A stretch of DNA of 64,000 nucleotides. Origin: CAWKOH01 sp963851245. Lineage in GTDB: Bacteria > Actinomycetota > Acidimicrobiia > Acidimicrobiales > Palsa-688. The stretch covers positions 310,001-374,000 of the forward strand of contig CAWKOH010000004.1 in the NCBI GenBank assembly GCA_963851245.1. The letters are read 5' to 3'. Both the position numbers and the translations under genes were made by a program. Below, piece by piece: positions 42,517 to 51,061 of this stretch. The stretch's first letter is position 1. The number at the start of each line of letters is the position of its first letter. The notes below the pieces were generated by a model. That model was given only the letters and a program-made list of their open reading frames with translations, did no database searches and was not told the origin of the DNA.

Positions 42517-42988
42517 GGCTCCTCAGTTACTCGGACCGGCCCAGTCGGAGTGCGGATCCGACGCCGGGAACGATTCGTCTTCCTGCTCGTCTAGGTCGTC
42601 GTAAGGCTCCGAAGATTCGGCAGCCAGGTCGGGGGCCGGCCCGGCGGGTTCTCGGTTGGATCGCGGTTGAGGCATGAGTGTTGTTCACGTCCGCTTGCGA
42701 GTGGTCGGTACCTGCCTGAGAAGCGTACAGGCGGCCGGCGCTCGGTCTGCTTCCAACTGCCGGCGCCCCGTCGATCGCCCGGGCCAAATCGATCGGACTC
42801 TCGGTGCCAAACCGTGAACTGGGTGCCAATTCGGCCTGTATAACGGCCATTTTGGCACCGAGAGTCGTAACTGGCACCGAGAGCTGCGTGAACCGTGCCG
42901 GACAGGACCCGCCGCCAACCGCCCCCGCCCGCCGGCAACGCCCCGCCGACTGCTACACATGATCTCGCGGACCAGGTAATAAGGGGGC
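42517..42988. other. 472-bp intergenic region, repeat-bearing
   Basis: Lies between divergent pirin and metallophosphatase genes. No convincing coding frame. It holds the 16-bp inverted repeat at 42796-42866, an extra GGCACCGAGAGCT at 42873-42885, and AAGGGGG before ATG 42989. The composition of 42800-42890 is more AT-rich than its surroundings. Confidence 0.6.
42796..42866. repeat. Perfect 16-bp inverted repeat
   Basis: GACTCTCGGTGCCAAA (42796-42811) and TTTGGCACCGAGAGTC (42851-42866) are exact inverses, 39 bases apart. A GGTGCCAA half-copy lies inside, and GGCACCGAGAG repeats seven bases beyond the right arm. This could be a small mobile palindromic element, a multi-site operator or a hairpin RNA. 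Confidence 0.65.
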
Positions 42989-43822
42989 ATGAGCCCCACT
43001 CGGCTAACCATCGTCTCCGACAGCCACTTGTCGCCCCGCACGCCCGAGGCGGAGGAGAACTGGTCCGCCGTCGTGGAGCACGTGGCCCAGGTCGTGCCGG
43101 ACCTGGTCATCCACCTCGGGGACCTGTCGCTGGACGGGGTGAGAGAATCCGACGATCTCCGCTTCTCTCGTTCCCAGCTCGACCGGCTGCCCGTGCCGTG
43201 GCTGGCGATACCGGGCAATCACGACATCGGTGACAACCCTTCGCCGGCTGTGCCCGACGACCTCGCCGTTGACGCCGAGCGTTGCGAACGTTGGATCGAT
43301 CTCGTCGGCGCCGACCGCTGGTCGGTGGAGTTGCCGGGCTGGAGGCTGGTGGCTATCAACGCGCAGCTGATCGACACCGGTCTGCCGCAGGAGGATGAAC
43401 AGTGGGAGTGGCTGGAAGAGGAGCTGGGCCGGGACGCGGGCCGGCAATCGGTCGCGCTGGTGACCCACAAACCGCTGGGCGCCGATCAGGGAGAGTTGTC
43501 TTCGGCGCCCCCGTACAGGTTCGTTCCCTCTTCGGGACGGCGCCTGATCGCAGGGCTGGCCGGTGCCGGCGGTATCGACCTGGTCTTGAGCGGGCACGTC
43601 CACCAGTACCGCAGGCTCGAGATCGGCTCTACCACTCACGTCTGGGCGCCGACCACATGGGCTGTGCTGGCCGAAGAAGATCAACCGACCATCGGTGCCA
43701 AGCGTTGTGGCGTCCTGGCGCTGGCTCTTGATCCGGGCCAATTCGACGAAGCTCTGGTCCAGCCCGCTGGCATTCGCCAGCAGACCCTGGGTCAGGATCT
43801 GGCCGATCCCTACTTGGTGTGA
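42989..43822 (+). CDS. Metallophosphoesterase (calcineurin-like)
   Basis: 277 aa. The metal-binding signature is complete: S-D-S-H-L at residues 10-14, H-L-G-D-L near 42, P-G-N-H-D-I near 78, T-H-K-P near 160 and S-G-H-V-H-Q near 193. Closest in arrangement to class III cyclic-nucleotide phosphodiesterases (CpdA/Rv0805 type), but substrate cannot be assigned. ATG 42989 follows AAGGGGG. Its 3' end overlaps the convergent MFS gene by 13 bases. Confidence 0.88.
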   Translation: MSPTRLTIVSDSHLSPRTPEAEENWSAVVEHVAQVVPDLVIHLGDLSLDGVRESDDLRFSRSQLDRLPVPWLAIPGNHDIGDNPSPAVPDDLAVDAERCERWIDLVGADRWSVELPGWRLVAINAQLIDTGLPQEDEQWEWLEEELGRDAGRQSVALVTHKPLGADQGELSSAPPYRFVPSSGRRLIAGLAGAGGIDLVLSGHVHQYRRLEIGSTTHVWAPTTWAVLAEEDQPTIGAKRCGVLALALDPGQFDEALVQPAGIRQQTLGQDLADPYLV

Positions 43823-45048
43823 ACCGACAGTATGGTGTCTGGCCGGTCTTCGGCCTGCATGCCGGGGAGGAAGAGAAACCCGAGCGTGACGATTGCTCCG
43901 ATTACGCCCGCCAGCACCAGCGTCCTCCGAGCGCCTAGGGCCTGTGCCACCGGCGCGGTCAGCGCGTAGCTGAGCGGTAACAATGCGGTGGATATACACC
44001 AATCGACGCTGGACACCCGGCCCAGCATCTCGTTCACGACCCGCCTTTGCTTTAGTGTCCCCCACGCCACTGCCCCCACGGCCTCGGCCCCGTTGACGAC
44101 GAGGGCGACCATGGCCAGACCCCATGTCTGCGTGGCGAGGCCGTACCCGGCAACGGCGAGAGTGGCCAGGGTCCACCAGCCATAGATCCACATGATGGGC
44201 CGTCTCGGCTCTGCACTGCGGCCGGAGAGGACCGCTCCGACCACCGCACCGGCTCCCCCTACCGCCAGTACCACGCCGTAGGTGGACGCGCCGCGGTGAA
44301 GAGAGTTGCGAATGATGTACGGCAGCAACACTTGTGTCGGTCCGATGAAGAGCAGATAGGTGAACGTGGCGGCGAGGAATGTTCCCCACAGCCACACGCG
44401 GCTGCGCACATATCTAAGCCCTTCGAAGAGGTCGTGGCGCAGTCGCGTTTCGGTCGGGGCGGGCGGTGGCGGCGGCGCCATCCGGTAAACGCAGAGCGCC
44501 GAGAAGGCGAATGACGCGGCATCGAGCCCGAATGCTCCCGAGGGGTGCAGGACGGCGACGGCTACTCCCCCGAGTCCGGGGCCGATCAGCTGCATCGCCG
44601 TGGACCGGACCGACTGGTCTATGGCGTTGGCCTGGGTTAGCTCGTCTTCGGGCACCAGTTGGGGCACGAGGGAGTCGAACGCAGGGGAGGCGAACGCGGT
44701 CGCGGTGCCGATCACGGCCCCCACCAGGCACAGTTCAGACAGACGAGCCGTGCCGGCGGCGACCAGGGCGGTCAGGGCGAGGAGGGCCAGGGCGCGAACG
44801 GCGTCAGCCCAAAAGAGGATGGTGCGGCGGGATAGTCGATCCGAGACGGCGCCGCCCAGCAGCAGGAGGACGACCTGGGGAACAGACGTGGCCAGACCGA
44901 CAAAGGCCAAAGCAGATGGGCGGTCGGAGATGCTGTAGGCCTCCCACGCCACCGCGACGAGAAAGATCCCGTCACCGAGCAGCGAGACTGCCATCCCGGT
45001 CCACAGGAGGCGGAAGTCCCGCCGGCGCAACGGGGCCGTGAGCGCCAC
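43810..45048 (-). CDS. MFS transporter (DHA3/MFS_3, macrolide-efflux-like)
   Basis: 412 aa with 12 predicted membrane segments. The start L-R-R-R-D-F-R-L-L-W-T-G-M-A-V-S-L-L-G-D and the loop G-A-V-S-D-R-L-S-R-R-T fit the MFS_3 efflux group. It is the third gene of the GGDEF-EAL/alpha-oxoamine synthase operon, 18 bp after the synthase stop, so it is a candidate exporter for that enzyme's product. Drug efflux is the family default. Confidence 0.88.
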   Translation of the reverse strand: MALTAPLRRRDFRLLWTGMAVSLLGDGIFLVAVAWEAYSISDRPSALAFVGLATSVPQVVLLLLGGAVSDRLSRRTILFWADAVRALALLALTALVAAGTARLSELCLVGAVIGTATAFASPAFDSLVPQLVPEDELTQANAIDQSVRSTAMQLIGPGLGGVAVAVLHPSGAFGLDAASFAFSALCVYRMAPPPPPAPTETRLRHDLFEGLRYVRSRVWLWGTFLAATFTYLLFIGPTQVLLPYIIRNSLHRGASTYGVVLAVGGAGAVVGAVLSGRSAEPRRPIMWIYGWWTLATLAVAGYGLATQTWGLAMVALVVNGAEAVGAVAWGTLKQRRVVNEMLGRVSSVDWCISTALLPLSYALTAPVAQALGARRTLVLAGVIGAIVTLGFLFLPGMQAEDRPDTILSVHTK

Positions 45049-45066
45049 CGTTCGTGCTCCCGGTCT

Positions 45067-46359
45067 CTATATGGCGGTTTCGGCCCGTTGCATATCGAAC
45101 CGCTCTGACATCTCTCCGAGCACCGTGTTGAGCTGTTCGATCTCACTGTCGTCGTTGGCGGCTGTCACCTGAATCCGGAAGCCGACCTGGCTTCGAGGCA
45201 CCAACGGGTAGGCGGCCAGCGTCACGTAGATGCCGCGGTCGAAGAGGAACCGGCCCAGTGCATCGATGTCGTCGGCGTGGCGGAGCGGAAGCTCGATAAC
45301 GGGATAGCCGGACTTGTTGAAGGTGCGGAGGCCCAGCTCCTTGATCTGACTGAGCACCCGGGCGGTCTTCTGGCACAGCGACCGGCGGATGTCGTCTCCC
45401 TCCTTGTCGTTCACCTCGAAGCCGGCCAGGACCGTCGCCAGCGAGGCGGTCGGCGATGGACCTGAATACAGGTACGGGGGAGCGGCGACTTTCAGGTAGT
45501 TCTTGAGCGAGGTAGGCAGGGCAAGGAAGGCCGCAAGTGATGAGTAGGACTTGGAGAAGCCGCCCACCAGCACCACGTTGTCGTAGCTCTCGTCGTAGTA
45601 GCGGACGATGCTGTTCCCTCGGTGACCGTATGGCATGTCGGGTGCCGGCGATTCGCCGATGATTCCGAACCCGTGGGCGTCATCGACATAGAGGAGGGCG
45701 TCGTACTCGCGGCAGATCCGGGCGTAGAGGGGCAGGTCCGGTGCATTGCCAGTCATGCTGTTGACACCGTCGCAGCAGAAGAGCCGGGGCGTCCCTGGCG
45801 GCAATGAGCGGAGCACCTCCTCGAGATGTTCGGGGTCGTTGGCGCGAACCCGATGGAGGGTGGCGCCAGCTCCTCTTGCGATCGTCGCTCCCTCGTAGAT
45901 GGTCTTGTGGGCTTGCGCGTCCACGAGCACATCGCCTGGCCCGGCCAGAGCTGGGATGACCGAGGTGTGGATGAGGGTGATGGTGGGCAGCACGAGCGTG
46001 TCGGGCGCACCGAGCAGCTCGGTCAGCTTCTCCTCGATCTCCACGTAGAGACGCGGATTGCCGAGCAACCGTGACCAGCTCGGGTGGGTTCCCCAGCGCC
46101 GGACCTCGGGCTCGACGGCGGCCATGATCTCGGGGTGAAGGTCGAAGCCCAGGTAGTTACATGAGGCGAAGTCGCACAGCCACTGGCTCCCGATCCGTAT
46201 GCGCCGGCCGTCAATCTCGTCAATCACCGCGTCCATCATCGGATGGGAGGAGCGCAGGCGTTCGAGGTCGGCCCATCTGCTCTGAGTCTGGGGCCAGGAA
46301 GGCAGGTGGTCGACGTGATTCCCGTTCAGTGAACGGGAGTCGGTCCAAAGGGTCGTCAT
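45067..46359 (-). CDS. Alpha-oxoamine synthase family PLP enzyme (BioF/KBL/SPT/CqsA-like)
   Basis: 430 aa, fold-type I aminotransferase. The PLP Lys is in G-G-F-S-K-S-Y-S-S near 255; D-D-A-H-G-F-G near 222 holds the ring-stacking and Asp contacts; N-Y-L-G-F near 69 and G-T-H-P-S-W-S-R-L-L-G-N near 90 mark the family. These enzymes condense an amino acid with an acyl-CoA. The ATG overlaps the GGDEF-EAL stop by four bases (ATGA) and an MFS exporter follows. No biotin genes are nearby, so a BioF role is unlikely. A CqsA-like signal or sphingoid-type lipid precursor are possible products. Confidence 0.85.
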   Translation of the reverse strand: MTTLWTDSRSLNGNHVDHLPSWPQTQSRWADLERLRSSHPMMDAVIDEIDGRRIRIGSQWLCDFASCNYLGFDLHPEIMAAVEPEVRRWGTHPSWSRLLGNPRLYVEIEEKLTELLGAPDTLVLPTITLIHTSVIPALAGPGDVLVDAQAHKTIYEGATIARGAGATLHRVRANDPEHLEEVLRSLPPGTPRLFCCDGVNSMTGNAPDLPLYARICREYDALLYVDDAHGFGIIGESPAPDMPYGHRGNSIVRYYDESYDNVVLVGGFSKSYSSLAAFLALPTSLKNYLKVAAPPYLYSGPSPTASLATVLAGFEVNDKEGDDIRRSLCQKTARVLSQIKELGLRTFNKSGYPVIELPLRHADDIDALGRFLFDRGIYVTLAAYPLVPRSQVGFRIQVTAANDDSEIEQLNTVLGEMSERFDMQRAETAI

Positions 46360-49300
46360 GCCACAGTCTCCTCATGTGCGGCGTTGGCTGGCATTAGGGC
46401 CTCCCCGGAGGCCATTCGAGGCAGGAGTCCGTCCATCTGCTCAGCAGGAACGGGACGGGCGAAGAAGAATCCCTGGCCAAACCGGCAACCAAGCGCACGA
46501 AGGCTGTCGACCTGGCGGGCCTTTTCGATACCTTCCGCAACCGTTTCGAGATTGAGGGACTGCCCGAGCTGAACGATGGCTTTGGCCAAGGCAGACGCCT
46601 TGTCGGAATCGCCGACGTCGTCCACGAAGGACTTGTCCACTTTTAGGACATCGATTGGGAAGCGCTTCAGGTAGGAGAGTGAGGAGTAACCGGTGCCGAA
46701 GTCGTCCACGGCGAAGCCCACTCCGAGAGACTTGAGCTCGAGCATCCGGGACACAACGGACTGGGCGTCCCGGACGAGCACGCTCTCCGTGATCTCCAGC
46801 ACCAGGCACGACGGGTCCAGCCCAGAACTGCTAAGTGCTCGCGACACGTCGGTCACCAGATCGTCGTGGTGGAACTGGCGGGCCGAGATGTTGACGCTCA
46901 CCCGCAGACGCTTCGTCAGCCCGTGTTCCCTCTGCCAGCCGATTGCCCGGCGGCAGGCCTCGTCCAGCACCCAGGCCCCGATCGGAATGATGAGCCCGGT
47001 CTCCTCGGCCAACGGGATGAACTCGTTAGGCCCGAGCAGGCCGCGCTCGGGATGGTTCCACCGGATGAGCGCCTCCACCCCGATGGCCTCGCCGGCTTCC
47101 AGCGTGACGATGGGCTGGTAGTGGAGGACGAACTCCTCCTCCTCGACGGCTCGTTGCAACTCGGCCGTTCGCTCCAGGCGTTCGCTTACCGCTCGCTGCA
47201 GGGCGGGATCGTAGATCTCGTAGCAGTTCTTCCCTCTCGCCTTCGCCGCGTACATCGCCACGTCGGCGGCTCGAAGCAGCTCGGCCGGCCCTTCCATTCC
47301 CGACTGGCTGTGGGCGATACCGATGGAGCCGCGCACCGCGACCGGTCGGTCCTCGACCCGGAACGGCGGCTTCAGCTCTTCGAGCAGCCGCTCGGCCACC
47401 CAGCACGGATACTCGGCGTCATTGGTTTCTTCGAGCAGGATGGCGAACTCGTCCCCACCGAAGCGGGCTGCGGTGTCTCCGGAACGCAGAGTACGCATCA
47501 GTCGGCTGGCCACCGCTACCAGTAGCTCGTCGCCGGCAGCGTGGCCGAGGCTGTCGTTGACGAGCTTGAAGTCGTCCAGGTCGAGGAACAGCACCGCGAG
47601 CGACGTGGCCGATCGGGCCGAACGGGCCAGGGCGTGCTCGAGACGGTCCCGGAACAGGGCCCGGTTGGCCAGGCCGGTGAGCGCGTCGTGGAAGGCCTGG
47701 TGCTTCAACTCCTCCTCCAGGCCTTTGCGCTCGGTCACGTCCCGCAAGGTGAGGACGATGCCTTCCACGGTGGGGTCGGCCAGCAGGTTGTTGGCCACGG
47801 CCTCGACGTATCGCCACGAACCCTCGCCGTGCCGAATCCGCCACTCGGTGGTGACCGATATCCCGGCTTTGGACGCCACCGCCCCGTAAGCCGCCATCGC
47901 CTTCTCCACGTCGTCGGGGTGGAGTAGGGATGTGAGCGAGACTCCCTCGAGCGCCCCGGTTGCATAGCCGAGGGTGCGCTTGGCCGAAGGGGTCTGGTAC
48001 ATGATGGTGGTATCGGGGCGGGCGATCAGGATCACGTCGGACGCGCTCTGCACGAGCGTCTGGAAGCGGGCCTCACTGCGCTGGGCGTGGAAGGCCTCGG
48101 TCAACGTCTCCCGGTCCAGCGCCAGCCCGACCTGGGTGGCGAGGGTTTCCAGAGTGTTGGTGAGATCGACCGGCAGCTCCTGAGGGGTCTGGAGGACGAT
48201 CAGGCCGGTGAGCTCGTCGCCTGCGACAACGGGGCAGATGAACAGACGGTCGTTATCCCTGTGTGACGTCGGGGCGCTCTGCGGCGCCGGGCACCGCACC
48301 GCCTTGCCGGCGATCAATCCCTCGCGAGCGGCGGCCGGAAGGTCGCTCAGATTGATGATCCGGCCGTGTGCGGCTTCCACCGACGACGCCACTACAGTGA
48401 AGCTGCCAGTGGCAGCGGCGACGGCGAAGCTGATCGACGAGACCTCCACCTCCCGGCCCACCAGGTCGCTGACGGCGTTGATAGTGGTCTCGTGGATGCC
48501 AGGCCGGCCCGGAGCGCCGACCAGCTCGCTCGCTTCCCTGCGCAACACCTGCTCCCGGGTGACTGCTTGCTGGTGAGCTCGCACCACCCCGGACATGCGC
48601 AACACCACCAGTAGGAACATCACCGCGGCCACGCCGGCGATCGCGGCGGCATCCACTGGCTTGCCATCGGTGGTCTCGACAAGCAGCACTACTGGAGCGA
48701 CCAACGTAACGGCGCCGAGCAAGACGAGCCGGGACCGGCTGGTCCGCAGTGGGGCCATTTGCCGGGGCTCGGAAAGCTCGCGCATCGAAGGGTGAAGGGC
48801 GGCCGCCCCCCAGCAGGCGTAGAAGAGAATCCAGCCGAGATCGAATGGGTTCCCGTCATTCCAGTTCCAGGACGAATGGAGGTTCGCCAGTCCGTAGACG
48901 GTGTCCGCGACGAGGGTGCCCAGGGTGCCTATCGCCAGGAGCCGGCCAGCGGTGTTGCGTAGCCCGCCGGCGCTCCAGAGATGGGCCAGCATGGCCAGGA
49001 CCAGGACGTCACCCAGCGGGTACGCAGCCGCGGTGCAGCGGACGAGCAGGCCGCCCGGCGCCCGCACATTGGGGCCGATCAGGAAGATCCACGAGAGGAG
49101 ACCGACGCCGATGGTTATCATCAAGGCGTCGAGCAGGCTGGCCCGATCGCTACCGCGAGCGCGCGACCGGGCCAGCATCAGCAGCCCGATGGCGAGCACG
49201 GGGTACATGGTGATGTAGATGGCGTCGATGAACGACGGGAAGGGGATGTTCTGGTTGCCGATGATCTGGTGCCACGACTTGTAGATCGTGTCGCCAGTGA

Positions 49301-49676
49301 TGAAGAGCAGGACGCCGCCGCCGATGAACCACCACGCAATCGGTGTCTTGGGCCGGTACCGGTAAATGCCGTAGGCGATGGCGGCAACCGCTGACAGACC
49401 CAGCACCGACCACGCCGGGACCTGTCCGGTCCACTCCATCCAGGGAACGACGCCCAGGATGTGTGGTGAACCGGACGGGATTCCGAGCGGGAAGTAGATC
49501 AGGGCGACGACAGCCTCGAACAGCAGGAACCATTTCCACGCGTTGGGGGGCGCGTTGGTCTCCGAACCCGTCGCCGGGCTCAGGGACGAATCGGCTGCAT
49601 CCGGCCCGGATGGCAGCGCGACACCGCTCGTGGCCTGGTTCTGCACGCCCGTAGCATCGGCGTCCAACGTGAGCAA
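46356..49676 (-). CDS. Membrane-anchored GAF-PAS-GGDEF-EAL protein (c-di-GMP turnover)
   Basis: About 1106 aa. Nine or so membrane segments occupy residues 48-365. A GAF-like domain (about 375-545) and a PAS domain (about 555-670, with G-Y-A-T-G-A and R-D-V-T-E-R-K) follow. The cyclase domain (680-840) keeps an intact R-F-G-G-D-E-F, so it should make c-di-GMP. The EAL domain (850-1095) has E-A-L-I-R-W, E-I-T-E-S and D-D-F-G-T-G-Y-S-S, so a phosphodiesterase is also plausible. The start is unclear: TTG 49676 overlaps the divergent LigD-type start, and GTG 49643 is an alternative. The stop overlaps the alpha-oxoamine synthase ATG. Confidence 0.9.
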   Translation of the reverse strand: MLTLDADATGVQNQATSGVALPSGPDAADSSLSPATGSETNAPPNAWKWFLLFEAVVALIYFPLGIPSGSPHILGVVPWMEWTGQVPAWSVLGLSAVAAIAYGIYRYRPKTPIAWWFIGGGVLLFITGDTIYKSWHQIIGNQNIPFPSFIDAIYITMYPVLAIGLLMLARSRARGSDRASLLDALMITIGVGLLSWIFLIGPNVRAPGGLLVRCTAAAYPLGDVLVLAMLAHLWSAGGLRNTAGRLLAIGTLGTLVADTVYGLANLHSSWNWNDGNPFDLGWILFYACWGAAALHPSMRELSEPRQMAPLRTSRSRLVLLGAVTLVAPVVLLVETTDGKPVDAAAIAGVAAVMFLLVVLRMSGVVRAHQQAVTREQVLRREASELVGAPGRPGIHETTINAVSDLVGREVEVSSISFAVAAATGSFTVVASSVEAAHGRIINLSDLPAAAREGLIAGKAVRCPAPQSAPTSHRDNDRLFICPVVAGDELTGLIVLQTPQELPVDLTNTLETLATQVGLALDRETLTEAFHAQRSEARFQTLVQSASDVILIARPDTTIMYQTPSAKRTLGYATGALEGVSLTSLLHPDDVEKAMAAYGAVASKAGISVTTEWRIRHGEGSWRYVEAVANNLLADPTVEGIVLTLRDVTERKGLEEELKHQAFHDALTGLANRALFRDRLEHALARSARSATSLAVLFLDLDDFKLVNDSLGHAAGDELLVAVASRLMRTLRSGDTAARFGGDEFAILLEETNDAEYPCWVAERLLEELKPPFRVEDRPVAVRGSIGIAHSQSGMEGPAELLRAADVAMYAAKARGKNCYEIYDPALQRAVSERLERTAELQRAVEEEEFVLHYQPIVTLEAGEAIGVEALIRWNHPERGLLGPNEFIPLAEETGLIIPIGAWVLDEACRRAIGWQREHGLTKRLRVSVNISARQFHHDDLVTDVSRALSSSGLDPSCLVLEITESVLVRDAQSVVSRMLELKSLGVGFAVDDFGTGYSSLSYLKRFPIDVLKVDKSFVDDVGDSDKASALAKAIVQLGQSLNLETVAEGIEKARQVDSLRALGCRFGQGFFFARPVPAEQMDGLLPRMASGEALMPANAAHEETVA

Positions 49677-50178
49677 CTTGAAACTTCGTCAAAAGTACAG
49701 TTCCGACCCAGTGAGCCGATTTGTCGTGCAACAGCACGACGCCACGACCCTTCATTTCGACATGCGTCTCGAGGTCGGTGGCGTTTTCAGGTCCTGGGCT
49801 GTCCCGAAGGGACCGTCACTGGACCCGGCCGTCAGGCGGTTGGCGGTGCCGGTGGAGGATCACGACCTCTCGGCCGGGGACTTCGAAGGTGTGCATGCCG
49901 GCCCGCACCGGAGGGGCACCGGGGCGGTGATCATCTGGGACGAGGGAACCGCAGAGATCGTACGGATCGAGCGGGCCCACCTTTTCTTCCGCCTCTTCGG
50001 ACACAAGCTCGCCGGTGGGTTCGCCCTCACCGAGACCGGCCCCAGACGGTGGATCCTCGTCAAGGCACGCGATGCCGACGCCGCCCCGGGTTCCGACATC
50101 GTCGCAGACCAACCGGGGAGTGTTCGCACCGGGCGCACCTGGCAAGAGGTGGCGGCCGAATCCGGCGCTTCCTCTTGA
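49669..50178 (+). CDS. Stand-alone LigD-type 3'-phosphoesterase domain protein
   Basis: 169 aa from GTG 49669. It has the PE-domain signature F-V-V-Q-Q-H-D-A-T-T-L-H-F-D-M-R-L-E, with conserved His and Asp, then S-W-A-V-P-K-G-P and later W-D-E-G-T and G-x-R-W-I-L-V-K. In LigD this module trims 3' phosphates or ribonucleotides during non-homologous end joining. Here it lacks the ligase and polymerase modules. A full LigD could be elsewhere in the genome. The start overlaps that of the divergent GGDEF-EAL gene. Confidence 0.85.
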   Translation: MSNLKLRQKYSSDPVSRFVVQQHDATTLHFDMRLEVGGVFRSWAVPKGPSLDPAVRRLAVPVEDHDLSAGDFEGVHAGPHRRGTGAVIIWDEGTAEIVRIERAHLFFRLFGHKLAGGFALTETGPRRWILVKARDADAAPGSDIVADQPGSVRTGRTWQEVAAESGASS

Positions 50179-50246
50179 CCCTCCCGTAACGGGAGGGTTG
50201 ATGATCGAGGCACCCATTCAAACAGGAGAGAAAAAGGAGTGCCTTC

Positions 50247-50606
50247 ATGAGTGTGTCCCTACTCGCAGTAACCGTCGATTGTGCCGACGCCGGCAAACTG
50301 GCCGGCTTCTGGTCCCAGGTCCTCGAGCGGGCCACGGACCCCGAGCCGACGGCCGAATTTGCCAGCATCGGGTTGGCCGAAGGCGGCGCAGGTGGCGCCT
50401 GGATGTTCCACGCCGTCCCCGAGAGCAAGACGGCCAAGAATCGGGTCCACATCGATTTCGTGGCGCCCGACCTGGCCTCCGAGGTGGAGCGCATCCTCAC
50501 TCTGGGCGCCACCCACCTGGCCGACGTTGAGGAGGGCGGTTTCCGCTGGTCGACCCTCGCTGATCCGGAGGGCAACGAGTTCGATGTGGTAGCTGCTCCC
50601 TCGTAG
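50247..50606 (+). CDS. VOC family protein (glyoxalase-like)
   Basis: 119 aa, one vicinal-oxygen-chelate domain with two beta-alpha-beta-beta-beta modules (V-T-V-D-C-A-D near the start, F-W-S-Q-V-L, then V-H-I-D-F-V-A-P-D and L-A-D-P-E-G-N-E-F-D-V-V). The His and terminal Glu/Asp positions of the glyoxalase-like metal site are present. RBS AGGAGAGAAAAAGGAG precedes ATG 50247. It is probably a small ring-fission, fosfomycin-like or glyoxalase-like enzyme; no substrate can be assigned. It follows the LigD-PE gene by 68 bp. Confidence 0.85.
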   Translation: MSVSLLAVTVDCADAGKLAGFWSQVLERATDPEPTAEFASIGLAEGGAGGAWMFHAVPESKTAKNRVHIDFVAPDLASEVERILTLGATHLADVEEGGFRWSTLADPEGNEFDVVAAPS

Positions 50607-51061
50607 AGGGCGGGCGTCGTCACTTGCTGACCGGCGGGTCGGCGTTGTGACCACAACAACGCGCCAGCGGATCCGATCAGTAGATGGACTGTTGTCCTCT
50701 GAGTGCGGGAATTTTTGAGCACAACGCGACAGCAGTTCGAAGCGGGCGGATTCCGCGGGCGCGTTGTACAGGGTGGCGCCGGCGGGGTCCACCCGAAACC
50801 GGGGCTCGAGCGCCGCCCCCGCCATCCGCAGGCTGGCGGTTCGAGAGCCCGCCGCCTTAAATCAACGCAACGCAACAGTGGACGGATTTTTGAGCGAACC
50901 CTCGCGGCGTTAGCTTCGACTATCGACCAAAACGCAACGAGGGTCGGCTCTTTACGGCGACCACTGTTGCATTGTGTCGCCGCCGGCGTGGCCAGCCCCC
51001 AGCCCCCAGCCCCAGCCCCCAGCCCCCGCTCGCCGCCGACCGCTCGCGGCCGGCCGGCGTT
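50607..51061. other. 455-bp intergenic region with several repeats
   Basis: No gene seen. It contains GTTGTG/CACAAC at 50644-50657, an AATTTTTGAGC block at 50709-50719, a related ATTTTTGAGC at 50886-50895, and repeat copy B at 50868-50974. A run of CAGCCCC units (51000-51030) precedes the uppP stop. The region separates VOC and uppP genes, which converge. Confidence 0.6.
50868..50974. repeat. Intergenic element with 14-bp terminal inverted repeats (copy B)
   Basis: CAACGCAACAGTGG (50868-50881) and CCACTGTTGCATTG (50961-50974) are inverse with one mismatch. AACGCAACGAGGGT starts 62 bases after the left AACGCAACAG core, and the right CTGTTGC starts 33 bases after that. Both spacings equal those of copy A at 24119. 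AACCCTCG at 50898-50905 mirrors part of the inner motif. Confidence 0.65.

Noticed and set aside
45067..46359. BioF (8-amino-7-oxononanoate synthase) as the specific call
   Set aside because: Family motifs fit several alpha-oxoamine synthases, and no other biotin gene is in the window.
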